A program made the position numbers and the translations under genes. The notes below the pieces were generated by a model. The model was not told where the DNA came from. It did no database searches and saw only the letters and a list, made by a program, of their open reading frames with translations. Source: Planctomycetota bacterium (GTDB taxonomy: Bacteria > Planctomycetota > Planctomycetia > Gemmatales > Gemmataceae). Taken from it: a stretch of DNA of 42,104 nucleotides. This document shows, in pieces, positions 7,313 through 18,404 of this stretch (position 1 is the stretch's first letter; each line of letters starts with the position of its first letter). Location: NCBI GenBank assembly GCA_016195405.1, contig JACPZP010000170.1, positions 1-42,104 of the forward strand. The letters are read 5' to 3'.

Positions 7313-8320
7313 ATGACGTTCGTTTTGCATTTCACCGCTCTCTTCGCCGGCGCCGGCGATGCTCCGGTACCCAAGCTCGACCCAATTTCACTCGGCATTC
7401 CTTTCGAGCGCTACACGACCAAGGATGCTCTGGGCCGCACGACCACCTTTTATCTTTCGACGGTCCCGAAAAACAAAGAAGCGGCGAAGCTGCCGGTGGC
7501 GCTGTTCATTCAGGGGTCGGGTTGCCAGTCGCTATTTCGCAAGCAGGGCGGCACGATCACGGGCGGTTTGCAGAACTTGTTGTTGAATGCCGCCCAGGGG
7601 CGCGTTCGCGTCTTGGTCGTTGAAAAGCCGGGGGTCAAGTTCCTCGATGCGCCGCCGCGGCCGGGTTCCGCCCAGAGAGCTTCGGAAGAGTTTCTGAAAG
7701 AACACACGCTGCCGCGTTGGGCCGAAGCCAATAAGTCGGCGCTGCGCGCGGCGTGGACATTGCCCGACCTCGACGGCTCACGATCGCTGTTGGTGGGACA
7801 CTCTGAAGGCGGGTTGGTGGCTGCCCGTATAGCGGCCGAATCGCCGGGCGTGACGCACGTGGCCAGCTTGGCCGGCGGCGGTCCGAACCAGCTTTTCAGC
7901 TTGGCCGAAAGCCGGGGTCAGCCGCGGCCCAACGACAAACCCGGCGACTCGGCCCGCCGGATGCAGGCCGTTTACGATGAGTGGGCCAAAGTCCAGGCCG
8001 ACCCGGACAGCATCACGCGCTTTTGGCTCGGCCATCCGCATCGGCGCTGGTCATCCTTTCTCAAGACCAGCGTCACGGCGGAATTGTTGCGCACCAAGGC
8101 GAAGATCTTTATCGCCCAAGGCACGCTCGACACGGCTGTCCCAGTCACATCGCACGATGTTCTGGTAGCGGAACTTCAAGCGCATAGGCGCGACATAACC
8201 GCGGAGCGAATCGAAGGGGCCGATCACGGTTTTCGCAAAGCCGACGATGCGAAGGACGGCGCGCCTGGGATGCAGGTTCTGTTTGGCCGGGTTCTGGAGT
8301 GGTTCCTGACGACGAAGTGA
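7313..8320 (+). CDS. Secreted alpha/beta hydrolase
   Basis: A 335-residue alpha/beta-hydrolase-fold enzyme. The nucleophile elbow is GHSEGG with Ser164, the acid is Asp273 (in QGTLDTAVP) and the base is His305 (in GADHGF), giving a complete triad in the right order and spacing. An early strand LPVALFIQGSGCQSL provides the oxyanion region. The N-terminus (MTFVLHFTALFAGAGDAP) is a short hydrophobic leader compatible with export. The ATG at 7313 follows a GGGGGAAA site. It closes the cluster that starts with the antitoxin-like gene, with the gap to the HELGH gene only 15 bp. The substrate is unknown; esterase or peptidase-like activity on a small ester or amide is possible. The kinase gene begins 104 bp later and is probably independent. 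Confidence 0.85.
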   Translation: MTFVLHFTALFAGAGDAPVPKLDPISLGIPFERYTTKDALGRTTTFYLSTVPKNKEAAKLPVALFIQGSGCQSLFRKQGGTITGGLQNLLLNAAQGRVRVLVVEKPGVKFLDAPPRPGSAQRASEEFLKEHTLPRWAEANKSALRAAWTLPDLDGSRSLLVGHSEGGLVAARIAAESPGVTHVASLAGGGPNQLFSLAESRGQPRPNDKPGDSARRMQAVYDEWAKVQADPDSITRFWLGHPHRRWSSFLKTSVTAELLRTKAKIFIAQGTLDTAVPVTSHDVLVAELQAHRRDITAERIEGADHGFRKADDAKDGAPGMQVLFGRVLEWFLTTK

Positions 8321-8424
8321 ACCAGTTCGCGGACGCCGGAAGTCAACTAGCATCTACGGCCCTCGCGGCGGTATTCTGGTAGATTGGCTCTTGCAATGAA
8401 ATCCGACCGCATGGAGTCGCGAAA

Positions 8425-12612
<4,188 letters not shown>

Positions 12613-12627
12613 CGATGATTCTCGTTG

Positions 12628-12707
12628 AGCCGTGAGCCAGCGGCGAGCGCGGGCGATGCGCCGCGCGGTCGTGGCAAACCGTCCGCGCTCGCCGCAGGCT
12701 CGCGGCT
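12628..12707. repeat. 25-bp imperfect inverted repeat between convergent genes
   Basis: Arms at 12628-12652 and 12683-12707 pair at 23 of 25 positions (core GGCGAGCGCGG / CCGCGCTCGCC) around a 30-nt GC-rich loop. The element lies between the convergent kinase and decarboxylase genes and reaches the decarboxylase stop codon. It may act as a bidirectional transcription stop or be one copy of a dispersed palindromic repeat; no T-run is present. Confidence 0.7.
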
Positions 12708-14193
12708 AAACGTTGCCCGCACTCAACCGCTCACCCACGTTGACGAGTGCCTCAATGCATTCGGCCACATCCTCCGAGCGGGTGCGCCAATTGACGAAAC
12801 ACAGCCGCAGCGCCACCTGGTCGCGCAAGCGCGTCGTCGAAAGGAAGAATCTCCCCTGTCGCCGGATGTCTTCGCAGATCGCAAGATTCAGGCGGTTCAA
12901 CTCCTCGTCCGTCGTCTTCCCTCGCGTTTCCGGCAAATAGCGAAAGCAGACGACGCTGAGCTGGTGCGGACTAAGGATTTCAAATCGCCCGCTCTCTTCG
13001 ATTAGTAGCTGTGCCATTTCGGCGAGCCAGCAGCAATGCTCGACCAGCCGGCGAAACCAACCGACGCCGAGAATCTTCATCGAGAACCAAATCTTGAGCG
13101 CCCGGAAACGGCGCGTTAGCGCGATGCCCCGGTCCGCGAAATTGACTTCACCCTCGTCGGCGGCCACGTCCTGCATGTACTCGGGCAGCATGGCGAACGA
13201 GCGTGTCAGCTCTTTGCCGTCGCGTATGAGCAGCCCGCCCGCCTCGAAGGTTTGGCCGAACCACTTGTGCGGATCGAACGTGATCGAATCGGCCCGGTCG
13301 ATCCCGCGCAGCATTTCGCCGGCGCACAAGACCGCCGGCCAACCATATGCCGCGTCGACGTGTAGCCAGAGCTTTCGCCGGCCGCACAAATCCGCAAGCG
13401 CGTCGAGCGGATCGACGACGCCGGTGTTGGTGGCGCCGGCATTCGCGACCACTACCCAAGGCAAAAGACCTTCGCGTGTGTCCGATTGGACTGCCTTCTC
13501 CAAATCAGGAATCGAGAAGCGCCCGTCGGCCGCCGCCGGCAGAACGACGATCTGATCCTGTCCCAAGCCCATGACGCGGGCCGCGCGATCGACCGACCAA
13601 TGGCGATGTTCGGAGACGTAGATCAGCGCCCGGCTTCGATCCGCGAAGACGAGACGTTCTCGCGCGACGACGAGGGCCGTCAGGTTGGCCTCCGAACCGC
13701 CGGAGGTGAGAATGCCCTGCGCCTCCGCGGGATAGCCAAGGAATTCCTTGAACCAATCGAGGACGACCAGCTCGACCAGCGTGGCCGAGGGCGCTTCCTT
13801 CCACACGCCGGCGAAGAAGTTGACGGTCGAAGCCAGCCAATCGCCGAGAATCGAGGGAAAAGAGGGCGCGCCGGGAATGAACGCCATGAAGCGCGGATGG
13901 GACACACGCAGGGAATTGGGAGAGACAAAGCGCTCGAATTCGGCCATCACGCTTTCGAAGGGCTGCCCGTGCTCAGGCGGTTCTTGGCGGAAGATCGCTT
14001 CCATCTCATGTCGCGGCGTGGCGTAAGCCCCGATGGGCCGATCCGGCAAGTCCGTGTAATCCTTGATCGCGAAACGAAGCACCGACTCCCCTGCCCTTCG
14101 CATTTCCGCGACATCGGGATGCGGCAACGGCGCAGCACAAAGACGACGGAGTTCTTCGAGACGAGATTCGTCAAGACGGGATTCGTCCGCCAT
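12706..14193 (-). CDS. Group II PLP-dependent decarboxylase
   Basis: A 495-residue enzyme of the aromatic-L-amino-acid/glutamate decarboxylase group (PF00282), fold type I. Visible motifs are HPRFMAFIPGAPSFPSILGDWLAS near the N-terminus, TSGGSEANLTAL (cofactor phosphate loop), HVDAAYGWPA with the Asp that pairs with the pyridine nitrogen, and DPHKWF with Lys310 forming the Schiff base. Length and motif order match full-length family members, and it is likely a cytosolic dimer. Substrate (Tyr, Phe, Trp, Glu or another acid) cannot be told from sequence. The start is supported by GAGGAG just upstream. The N-terminus contains a short repeat (DESRLDESRLEEL). It is on the minus strand, convergent with the kinase, 12 bp downstream of the RHH/zinc-ribbon gene, and may be co-transcribed with it. 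Confidence 0.92.
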   Translation of the reverse strand: MADESRLDESRLEELRRLCAAPLPHPDVAEMRRAGESVLRFAIKDYTDLPDRPIGAYATPRHEMEAIFRQEPPEHGQPFESVMAEFERFVSPNSLRVSHPRFMAFIPGAPSFPSILGDWLASTVNFFAGVWKEAPSATLVELVVLDWFKEFLGYPAEAQGILTSGGSEANLTALVVARERLVFADRSRALIYVSEHRHWSVDRAARVMGLGQDQIVVLPAAADGRFSIPDLEKAVQSDTREGLLPWVVVANAGATNTGVVDPLDALADLCGRRKLWLHVDAAYGWPAVLCAGEMLRGIDRADSITFDPHKWFGQTFEAGGLLIRDGKELTRSFAMLPEYMQDVAADEGEVNFADRGIALTRRFRALKIWFSMKILGVGWFRRLVEHCCWLAEMAQLLIEESGRFEILSPHQLSVVCFRYLPETRGKTTDEELNRLNLAICEDIRRQGRFFLSTTRLRDQVALRLCFVNWRTRSEDVAECIEALVNVGERLSAGNV

Positions 14194-14205
14194 GGCTCCT
14201 CAGCG

Positions 14206-14622
14206 TCAATGCGCGTGCTTGTGCTCTTTGGCGAGATCTTCGTCGATGTGCCAGCCGCAATCGTCGCAGGTGGGCGCCTTGTCGTAGCAAGGATCGCAAT
14301 AGAGCGGTCCACCGTGGAAGAACTGCTCCAAGCGGGCCTGAGCTTCGGGCGAGAGGCTGCCGGGGTCGCCGGGCAGCGATACTTTGCTGCCGCAGCTATC
14401 GCAGTTGCGGCCCGCCCAGCTTTGCAAGAGCGGCAGAAAGTGATCGTGCACCCAACGGCTCACCTGGCCCGAGCCGTGGCAGAGCGGACAGGCCATGCTC
14501 ATCTGGGCGGCAATCGCCTTGCGGATGAATTCGCTCTTATTAGGAAGCTGGTTAAGGAATTCGGCCAGTTCTTCCTCGACCTTGAAGGCGACCACCTCGG
14601 TCTTCATCGTCTTTCGCGTCAT
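14206..14622 (-). CDS. RHH regulator fused to cysteine-rich metal-binding tail
   Basis: A 138-residue protein. Residues about 7-40 (KTEVVAFKVEEELAEFL, then PNKSEFIRKAIAAQM) form a ribbon-helix-helix DNA-binding unit of CopG/NikR type. The rest holds four CxxC pairs: C45/C48 (CPLCHGSG), C74/C77, C109/C112 and C119/C122, enough for two zinc or other metal sites. It ends in HKHAH after W-H-I-D (H125, H134, H136, H138). The domain order resembles a metal- or redox-sensing repressor, but the sensor part is not the ACT-like domain of NikR. GGAGG precedes the ATG. The divergent gene is nuoI, 158 bp away with a good promoter between, so it could regulate either the decarboxylase downstream or the nuo cluster; both are inference. 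Confidence 0.85.
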   Translation of the reverse strand: MTRKTMKTEVVAFKVEEELAEFLNQLPNKSEFIRKAIAAQMSMACPLCHGSGQVSRWVHDHFLPLLQSWAGRNCDSCGSKVSLPGDPGSLSPEAQARLEQFFHGGPLYCDPCYDKAPTCDDCGWHIDEDLAKEHKHAH

Positions 14623-14677
14623 GTATTTCCTCCTTCACCAGTTTACGGGCATGGCCGTCAGGCCGCAAGCGCTCACC

Positions 14678-14705
14678 TTGCGGGGTCCATAGCCGATTCT
14701 ATAAT
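14678..14705 (+). promoter_or_regulatory. Sigma70-like promoter ahead of nuoI
   Basis: TTGCGG (14678-14683) and TATAAT (14700-14705) are separated by 16 bp, in the divergent region between the RHH/zinc-ribbon gene and nuoI. Transcription would begin near 14712, about 70 nt before the nuoI ATG. Confidence 0.5.
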
Positions 14706-14725
14706 AGCCTCGTCAGCAAACGGAC

Positions 14726-14757
14726 ACGCGGGCGCCGGACGCGGGCGCCGGACGCGG
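14726..14757. repeat. 13-bp tandem repeat in the nuoI leader
   Basis: ACGCGGGCGCCGG occurs twice in tandem with a partial third copy, within the predicted 5' leader of nuoI. Each unit contains the self-complementary GGCGCC, so the leader could fold, but no regulatory role is established. Confidence 0.6.
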
Positions 14758-14780
14758 AGTCGCCGAAGAGGCGGAGTCTT

Positions 14781-15377
14781 ATGCGGCAATGGTTTCGGAA
14801 CATCGTGGTGGCCGTTCATACCGTCGGTCAGGGTATGTGGGTCACCCTTTGGTATTTCCTGCAGACTTACAAGCGGAAAGCCTTCACGCAGCACTTCGAA
14901 TATCCGGAGCTGCCCGTGCCGGTGAAGCCGCGCTACCGGGGCTTTCATCGCTTCGACCTGACGACCTGTATCGGCTGCGATAAATGCGCCCGGGCTTGCC
15001 CGGTCGATTGCATCTATATCGAGAAGATCAAGAATCCGGTCGGCAAGGGGTTCCGGGTCAACGGCTTTAAGATCGACTACACCAAGTGCATGTTCTGCGC
15101 GCTTTGCGTCGATCCCTGCCCGGTCGACTGCATCTTCATGGGATCGACTTACGACCAAAGCTGCTATAGCCGCGATGGCTGCATTGTCGATTTCGCCAAG
15201 CTTCCTATAGAGACCGCGTGGGGACAGGCGACGTTGAATCCGACGGGAATCGCAGCCTCAAAGTTGGTGGCGGAACCGGTATGGACGAAGCCGCCTGATC
15301 CGCCGCCGCCGCCGAAAGCCGCTCCGCCGCCGGCCGCGCCTCCTGCCGCCCCAGCGCCGGCGCCGGCTCAGACTTAG
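14781..15377 (+). CDS. nuoI: NADH-quinone oxidoreductase subunit I
   Basis: A 198-residue ferredoxin-like subunit of complex I that carries two [4Fe-4S] clusters (N6a, N6b), passing electrons from the NADH-oxidising arm towards NuoB. The two CxxCxxCxxxCP motifs are C63/66/69/73 and C103/106/109/113. The N-terminal helix (WFRNIVVAVHTVGQGMWVTLWYFLQTYKRK) is the usual membrane-surface contact. Odd feature: the last 30 residues are a Pro/Ala-rich tail (PPDPPPPPKAAPPPAAPP onward) absent from typical NuoI. GAGGCGGAG precedes the ATG. It starts the nuo cluster here, ahead of a DUF2203 gene and nuoA, rather than following nuoH as in the standard order. NuoE, F, G, H and J-N are not in the window. Confidence 0.95.
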   Translation: MRQWFRNIVVAVHTVGQGMWVTLWYFLQTYKRKAFTQHFEYPELPVPVKPRYRGFHRFDLTTCIGCDKCARACPVDCIYIEKIKNPVGKGFRVNGFKIDYTKCMFCALCVDPCPVDCIFMGSTYDQSCYSRDGCIVDFAKLPIETAWGQATLNPTGIAASKLVAEPVWTKPPDPPPPPKAAPPPAAPPAAPAPAPAQT

Positions 15378-15388
15378 TGGCGAACCCG

Positions 15389-15452
15389 GTAGGACGGCCT
15401 TCCTAGGCCGTCATCGAAGTTCGGAATAGACGGCCTGGGAAGGCCGTCCTAC
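15389..15452. repeat. Paired REP element, GTAG type, inverted pair
   Basis: Two hairpins face each other. GTAG at 15389 begins the first palindrome (GACGGCCT, 4-nt loop, AGGCCGTC), and the second ends in CTAC at 15449-15452. The 23-nt outer arms (15390-15412 and 15429-15451) match at 22 of 23 positions. A 5' GTAG followed by a palindrome is the classical REP layout, and the inverted pair is a BIME-like unit. It lies between nuoI and the DUF2203 gene. Confidence 0.85.
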
Positions 15453-15479
15453 GGGGCGAATGAACCGAGAACAGAAGAT

Positions 15480-15902
15480 ATGGCTACCGAGCAACAGACC
15501 CAGAAGAAGTTCTTCACGCTGGAGGAAGCGAACGCCACGCTGCCGCTCTTGCGGGCGATCCTGCGCGACATCACCGACTTGGCCAAGGATCTGCGCCGGC
15601 ACAGCCAGCAGTTGTCGCGTCTCGAAGGCGCGGGCCAGCTCGACCGCGCCCACCAGGAGGAAATCCAGCACATCCTCGCCGAGTTCGAGCGCGGCCAGGA
15701 TCGGATGCGGGACTTCGAAAATGAACTCCGCGAGCTGAACGTGGAACTCAAGGACCACTTCACCGGCCTGATCGATTTTCCTTGCTGGAAGGACGACCGC
15801 GTAATCTATCTGTGCTGGCGGCTGGGCGAGCCGGAGGTGGCGCACTGGCACGAGATCGACTCCGGCTTCGCGGGCCGCAAACCCTTGCCGCGGATTTCAT
15901 GA
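15480..15902 (+). CDS. DUF2203 family protein
   Basis: A 140-residue protein matching the DUF2203 family (PF09969). It begins KFFTLEEANATLPLLRAILRDI, then runs as a long charged helical hairpin (about residues 35-90, DLAKDLRRHSQQLSRL to ENELRELNVELKDH). It ends with the family's compact module GLIDFPCWKDDRVIYLCWRLGEPEVAHWHEIDSGFAGRKPL. Function is unknown. In many bacteria it is a short, single-copy cytosolic protein; here it sits between nuoI and nuoA and is flanked on both sides by REP-type palindromes. The repeats suggest that these genes were brought together or punctuated by repeats, so co-function with complex I is only suggestive. Start: ATG at 15480, near the end of the upstream repeat. 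Confidence 0.9.
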   Translation: MATEQQTQKKFFTLEEANATLPLLRAILRDITDLAKDLRRHSQQLSRLEGAGQLDRAHQEEIQHILAEFERGQDRMRDFENELRELNVELKDHFTGLIDFPCWKDDRVIYLCWRLGEPEVAHWHEIDSGFAGRKPLPRIS

Positions 15903-15909
15903 CCTTGAC

Positions 15910-16008
15910 GTAGGACGGTATTGCAAACCGTCCCATTTGTAGGACGGTTTTGTAAACCGTCCCATTTGTACAAGCGTTCCAAGCGGACGGATTGCAAATC
16001 CGTCCTAC
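15910..16008. repeat. Triple REP cluster, two direct and one inverted
   Basis: Three hairpins: 15913-15933 (7-bp stem), 15942-15962 (9-bp stem, loop TGT) and 15985-16005 (9-bp stem, loop GCA). The first two are preceded by GTAG; the third is inverted and followed by CTAC (16005-16008). All share GGACGG...CCGTCC with the element at 15389-15452 but have different loops. The cluster fills the gap before nuoA. Confidence 0.85.
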
Positions 16009-16019
16009 GAGTCGAAACC

Positions 16020-16634
16020 ATGACTTCGCTGGTCTTCTACCTGATCGTGTTCCTCGGCATCGGCACGTTCTTTCTTTTCTTCCACTTAATGATGGGGAAG
16101 ATGATCCGTCCCTCCAAGCCGGAGTCGGAGAAGCTTACGATCTACGAATGCGGCGAACCCACCGTCGGCAGCGCCTGGATTCAGTTCGATCTCCGCTACT
16201 ATGTGGTCGCGCTTTTATTCGTGATCTTCGATGTGGAAGTGGCGTTCTTCTTTCCCTGGGCGGTGGTGTTCGGCGGCGCCAACGATCTGGCCCGGACGGA
16301 TTTCTCCATGGAAAAACGCCAGCAGATCACCCGGCAGTTGGTCCCGGCCAAGGAACTGCCTAACGGTGCTGTTGAGCCTTACTTGCCGTTGCTTCCCGGC
16401 GAAACCTTACCCCCGGTCATCGAGCCCGCTGTCGCCAAGTCGTACGCCTGGCTGGCATTCGTGGACCTTTTGATTTTCTTCGGCGTGCTTATGGTTGGCT
16501 TTGCTTATCTATGGCGGCGCGGCGACATTGACTGGGTCCGCAGCACCGCCGCCGAAAGCACAGCCGCCCCGCCCATGGAGGAGTTGGCGGTGCGCTCCGA
16601 GCGTGAAGGCGAGTTAGTCGGCGCCGGTAAATAA
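16020..16634 (+). CDS. nuoA: NADH-quinone oxidoreductase subunit A
   Basis: A 204-residue membrane subunit of complex I, located at the junction of the membrane and peripheral arms by the quinone site. It has the family's three transmembrane helices: about residues 3-26, 59-82 and 144-166. Between helices 1 and 2 is the conserved cytoplasmic/quinone-site loop, with YECGEPTVGSAWIQFDLRYY and the Cys that is accessible in the deactive enzyme of relatives. Odd feature: about 55 extra residues between helices 2 and 3 (NDLARTDFSMEKRQQ to PPVIEPAV), plus a 30-residue charged tail, so it is 60-80 residues longer than typical NuoA. Insertions here are seen in some planctomycete NuoA. The frame is open upstream through the repeats; the ATG at 16020 begins the first helix. 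Confidence 0.93.
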   Translation: MTSLVFYLIVFLGIGTFFLFFHLMMGKMIRPSKPESEKLTIYECGEPTVGSAWIQFDLRYYVVALLFVIFDVEVAFFFPWAVVFGGANDLARTDFSMEKRQQITRQLVPAKELPNGAVEPYLPLLPGETLPPVIEPAVAKSYAWLAFVDLLIFFGVLMVGFAYLWRRGDIDWVRSTAAESTAAPPMEELAVRSEREGELVGAGK

Positions 16635-16694
16635 CGCCCAGTTGGTGGCACGCCCACGATTGAACCATACTGGAATCACTGGAGAAAAAAACAC

Positions 16695-17327
16695 ATGGGT
16701 TGGGTGGAAGGCCGCTTCGAAGAGAACTTCATCACGACCACGCTCGAGCAGGCGATCAATTGGGCCCGCGAGTCGAGCATGTGGCCCATGACGTTCGGGC
16801 TGGCATGTTGCGCCATCGAGATGATGGCCACCGGCGCGTCGCGCTACGATATGGACCGCTTCGGCGCCGGCGCCTTCCGGGCCACGCCGCGCCAGGCCGA
16901 CCTCATGATCGTCGCCGGCACGGTCAACTACAAGATGGCCAGCCGGGTAAGGCGTCTCTATAATCAAATGCCCGATCCGAAATTCGTCATCGCCATGGGC
17001 GCCTGCACGTGCGGCGGCGGACCCTACTACAAATACGGTTACAACGTCGTCAAAGGCGTGGACCTGGTGGTGCCGGTTGACGTGTATGTCCCCGGCTGCC
17101 CGCCGCGTCCGGAAGCCCTTCTCGAAGGCTTGATGCGCATTCAGGACAAGGTCAAAGGCATGCGTTACTTGACCAAGAATCAACCCATCGAGGTGCCCAT
17201 CCCCGCGCGGACCGGCTACGTACAGTTGCCGCCGGAGTTGGACGACCCCAATCCGTTGAAAGCAATGGAAAAGCAGCTCGCCTTCGCCAAGAAAACCAAG
17301 GAAGAAGCCGCCCCAAGCAAAGCCTAA
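16695..17327 (+). CDS. nuoB: NADH-quinone oxidoreductase subunit B
   Basis: A 210-residue subunit holding cluster N2, the last [4Fe-4S] centre before quinone. The ligands are C38 and C39 (GLACCAIEMM), C104 (MGACTCGGG) and C135 (VPGCPPRPE), all present. The core (residues 1-160) is fully canonical, with RYDMDRFGAGAFRATPRQADLMIVAGTV. The C-terminal 50 residues are a charged extension (KQLAFAKKTKEEAAPSKA). The ATG at 16695 follows a weak GGAG; the 60-bp gap after nuoA has no obvious hairpin. It interacts with NuoC/D and NuoI in the quinone module. Confidence 0.96.
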   Translation: MGWVEGRFEENFITTTLEQAINWARESSMWPMTFGLACCAIEMMATGASRYDMDRFGAGAFRATPRQADLMIVAGTVNYKMASRVRRLYNQMPDPKFVIAMGACTCGGGPYYKYGYNVVKGVDLVVPVDVYVPGCPPRPEALLEGLMRIQDKVKGMRYLTKNQPIEVPIPARTGYVQLPPELDDPNPLKAMEKQLAFAKKTKEEAAPSKA

Positions 17328-17379
17328 CGCTTGCCGTTTCGCGCTCGCGTAATGCGCAGAGGGCACGAAACCGCAAGCG
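17328..17379. repeat. 14-bp inverted repeat between nuoB and nuoC
   Basis: Arms 17328-17341 and 17366-17379 (CGCTTGC...GTTTCG / CGAAACCGCAAGCG) pair at 13 of 14 positions. They start immediately after the nuoB stop codon and enclose a 24-nt CG-rich loop. The element may act as an intercistronic attenuator or mRNA-stabilising hairpin, or be a dispersed palindrome of a family distinct from the GTAG repeats. Confidence 0.65.
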
Positions 17380-17405
17380 GAATACGGAATCTTGGATAAC
17401 CACTC

Positions 17406-17936
17406 ATGAACGCCCCCGACATCGCCGCCTCCCTGGAAGCTCAGTTCGGCCCGCGCATCAAATCCAAGAAGCTCGACGCCATCGATCCGTTCGTGGTCGT
17501 CGATCCAGCCGACCTAGTCGAAGTGTGCCGATTCCTGCGCGACGATCCGCGACTCCAATTCGATCTACTCAATTGCATCAGCGGCGTCGATTATCTGGAG
17601 CTCGATCCGAAAAAAGCGCCGAAGGCAGGATATGAGCCGCACTTGGAAGTCGTGTATCACTTGTCGAGCTTTCCACACAAGCATCGCTTCGTCGTAAAGC
17701 TGATTCTTCCGCGCTGGAAAGAAAACAAGGCCGGCGACATGCCGGTCGTTCCGTCGGTGACATCACAGTGGGCCGCCGCCGATTGGCATGAACGCGAAGT
17801 CTATGACCTAAGCGGCGTCTGGTTCGACGGCCACCCCGATTTACGGCGAATTCTGTTGTCAGAAGACTGGGCAGGGCATCCGCTTCGAAAGGATTACGAA
17901 TTTCCGCTGGAATACCACGGCATTCGCGGGCGGTAA
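17406..17936 (+). CDS. nuoC: NADH-quinone oxidoreductase subunit C
   Basis: A 176-residue peripheral-arm subunit (the 30-kDa subunit) that packs against NuoD and NuoB without cofactors. The family signature is present near the C-terminus: DWHEREVYDLSGVWFDGHPDLRRILL, then EDWAGHPLRKDYEFPLEYHGIRGR. The N-terminal half has LLNCISGVDYLELDP and the strands HLEVVYHLSSFPHKHRFVVKLILP. The usual W/F at one position is replaced (SGVWF for GIxF), within normal variation. It is not fused to NuoD, unlike the NuoCD of enterobacteria; nuoD is a separate gene, displaced by an unrelated orphan gene. The ATG at 17406 follows ACCACTC without a strong ribosome site. Confidence 0.94.
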   Translation: MNAPDIAASLEAQFGPRIKSKKLDAIDPFVVVDPADLVEVCRFLRDDPRLQFDLLNCISGVDYLELDPKKAPKAGYEPHLEVVYHLSSFPHKHRFVVKLILPRWKENKAGDMPVVPSVTSQWAAADWHEREVYDLSGVWFDGHPDLRRILLSEDWAGHPLRKDYEFPLEYHGIRGR

Positions 17937-17957
17937 GAAGCATTGCCGGGAGCGAGC

Positions 17958-18386
17958 ATGAGGTACGGATCACGCGTCGCCTACTATGGCGATGGCAGAG
18001 GTCGTTGGATCCGGCGTCAATGGAAGGCACAGTGTCCCTCCAAAGTATTCTTTTATGGCCGATGTCAGGGAGTTAAGGGGCACAGGGGCGTCCACTGGTG
18101 TTACTCTTCGTCCGGCAATTTTCAGTGGAGCGACAATGACGAGGATCCCAAACACGATGGTTGCGCCGGCAGCACACCGCCAGGCCACAAGAGCTACGTT
18201 TCCCCCAACAGAATGCAAAAGGATTACTACCTGAGTCACTTCACTGACACCGAAGTGAAAGACAAGACTGTCATCGCCATGTTGGAACGAGACAAGACCC
18301 CAGAACATGGGGCATCCATTAACAGACCAATCAAATTGGCAAACAAGCGCCGGAATAGTATTCGCCGGTTGAGGCGCGCAAAATAA
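17958..18386 (+). CDS. Orphan hypothetical protein between nuoC and nuoD
   Basis: A 142-residue basic protein of no family I recognise. Visible features: three cysteines near the N-terminus and middle (in KAQCPSK, YGRCQGV and HWCYSS), then one at DGCAGS. The pattern CPSKVFFYGRCQGVKGHRGVHWCYSSSGNFQW looks like a small zinc- or disulfide-stabilised module. It is followed by STPPGHKSYVSPNRMQKDYY and a basic C-terminal helix (KLANKRRNSIRRLRRAK). The base composition is clearly less GC-rich than the nuo genes on both sides, and codon use differs, suggesting insertion. The ATG at 17958 has GGGAG upstream; an in-frame TTG at 17943 is possible. Gaps are 21 bp to nuoC and 18 bp to nuoD, so it must be co-transcribed with complex I, but no role in complex I is known. 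Confidence 0.7.
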   Translation: MRYGSRVAYYGDGRGRWIRRQWKAQCPSKVFFYGRCQGVKGHRGVHWCYSSSGNFQWSDNDEDPKHDGCAGSTPPGHKSYVSPNRMQKDYYLSHFTDTEVKDKTVIAMLERDKTPEHGASINRPIKLANKRRNSIRRLRRAK

Positions 18387-18404
18387 AGACATAGCAGGAC
18401 TTAT

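Noticed and set aside
13486..14925. 479-codon plus-strand open frame over the decarboxylase and RHH genes
   Set aside because: Antisense to genes with clear PLP and CxxC motifs; no family resemblance or natural composition.
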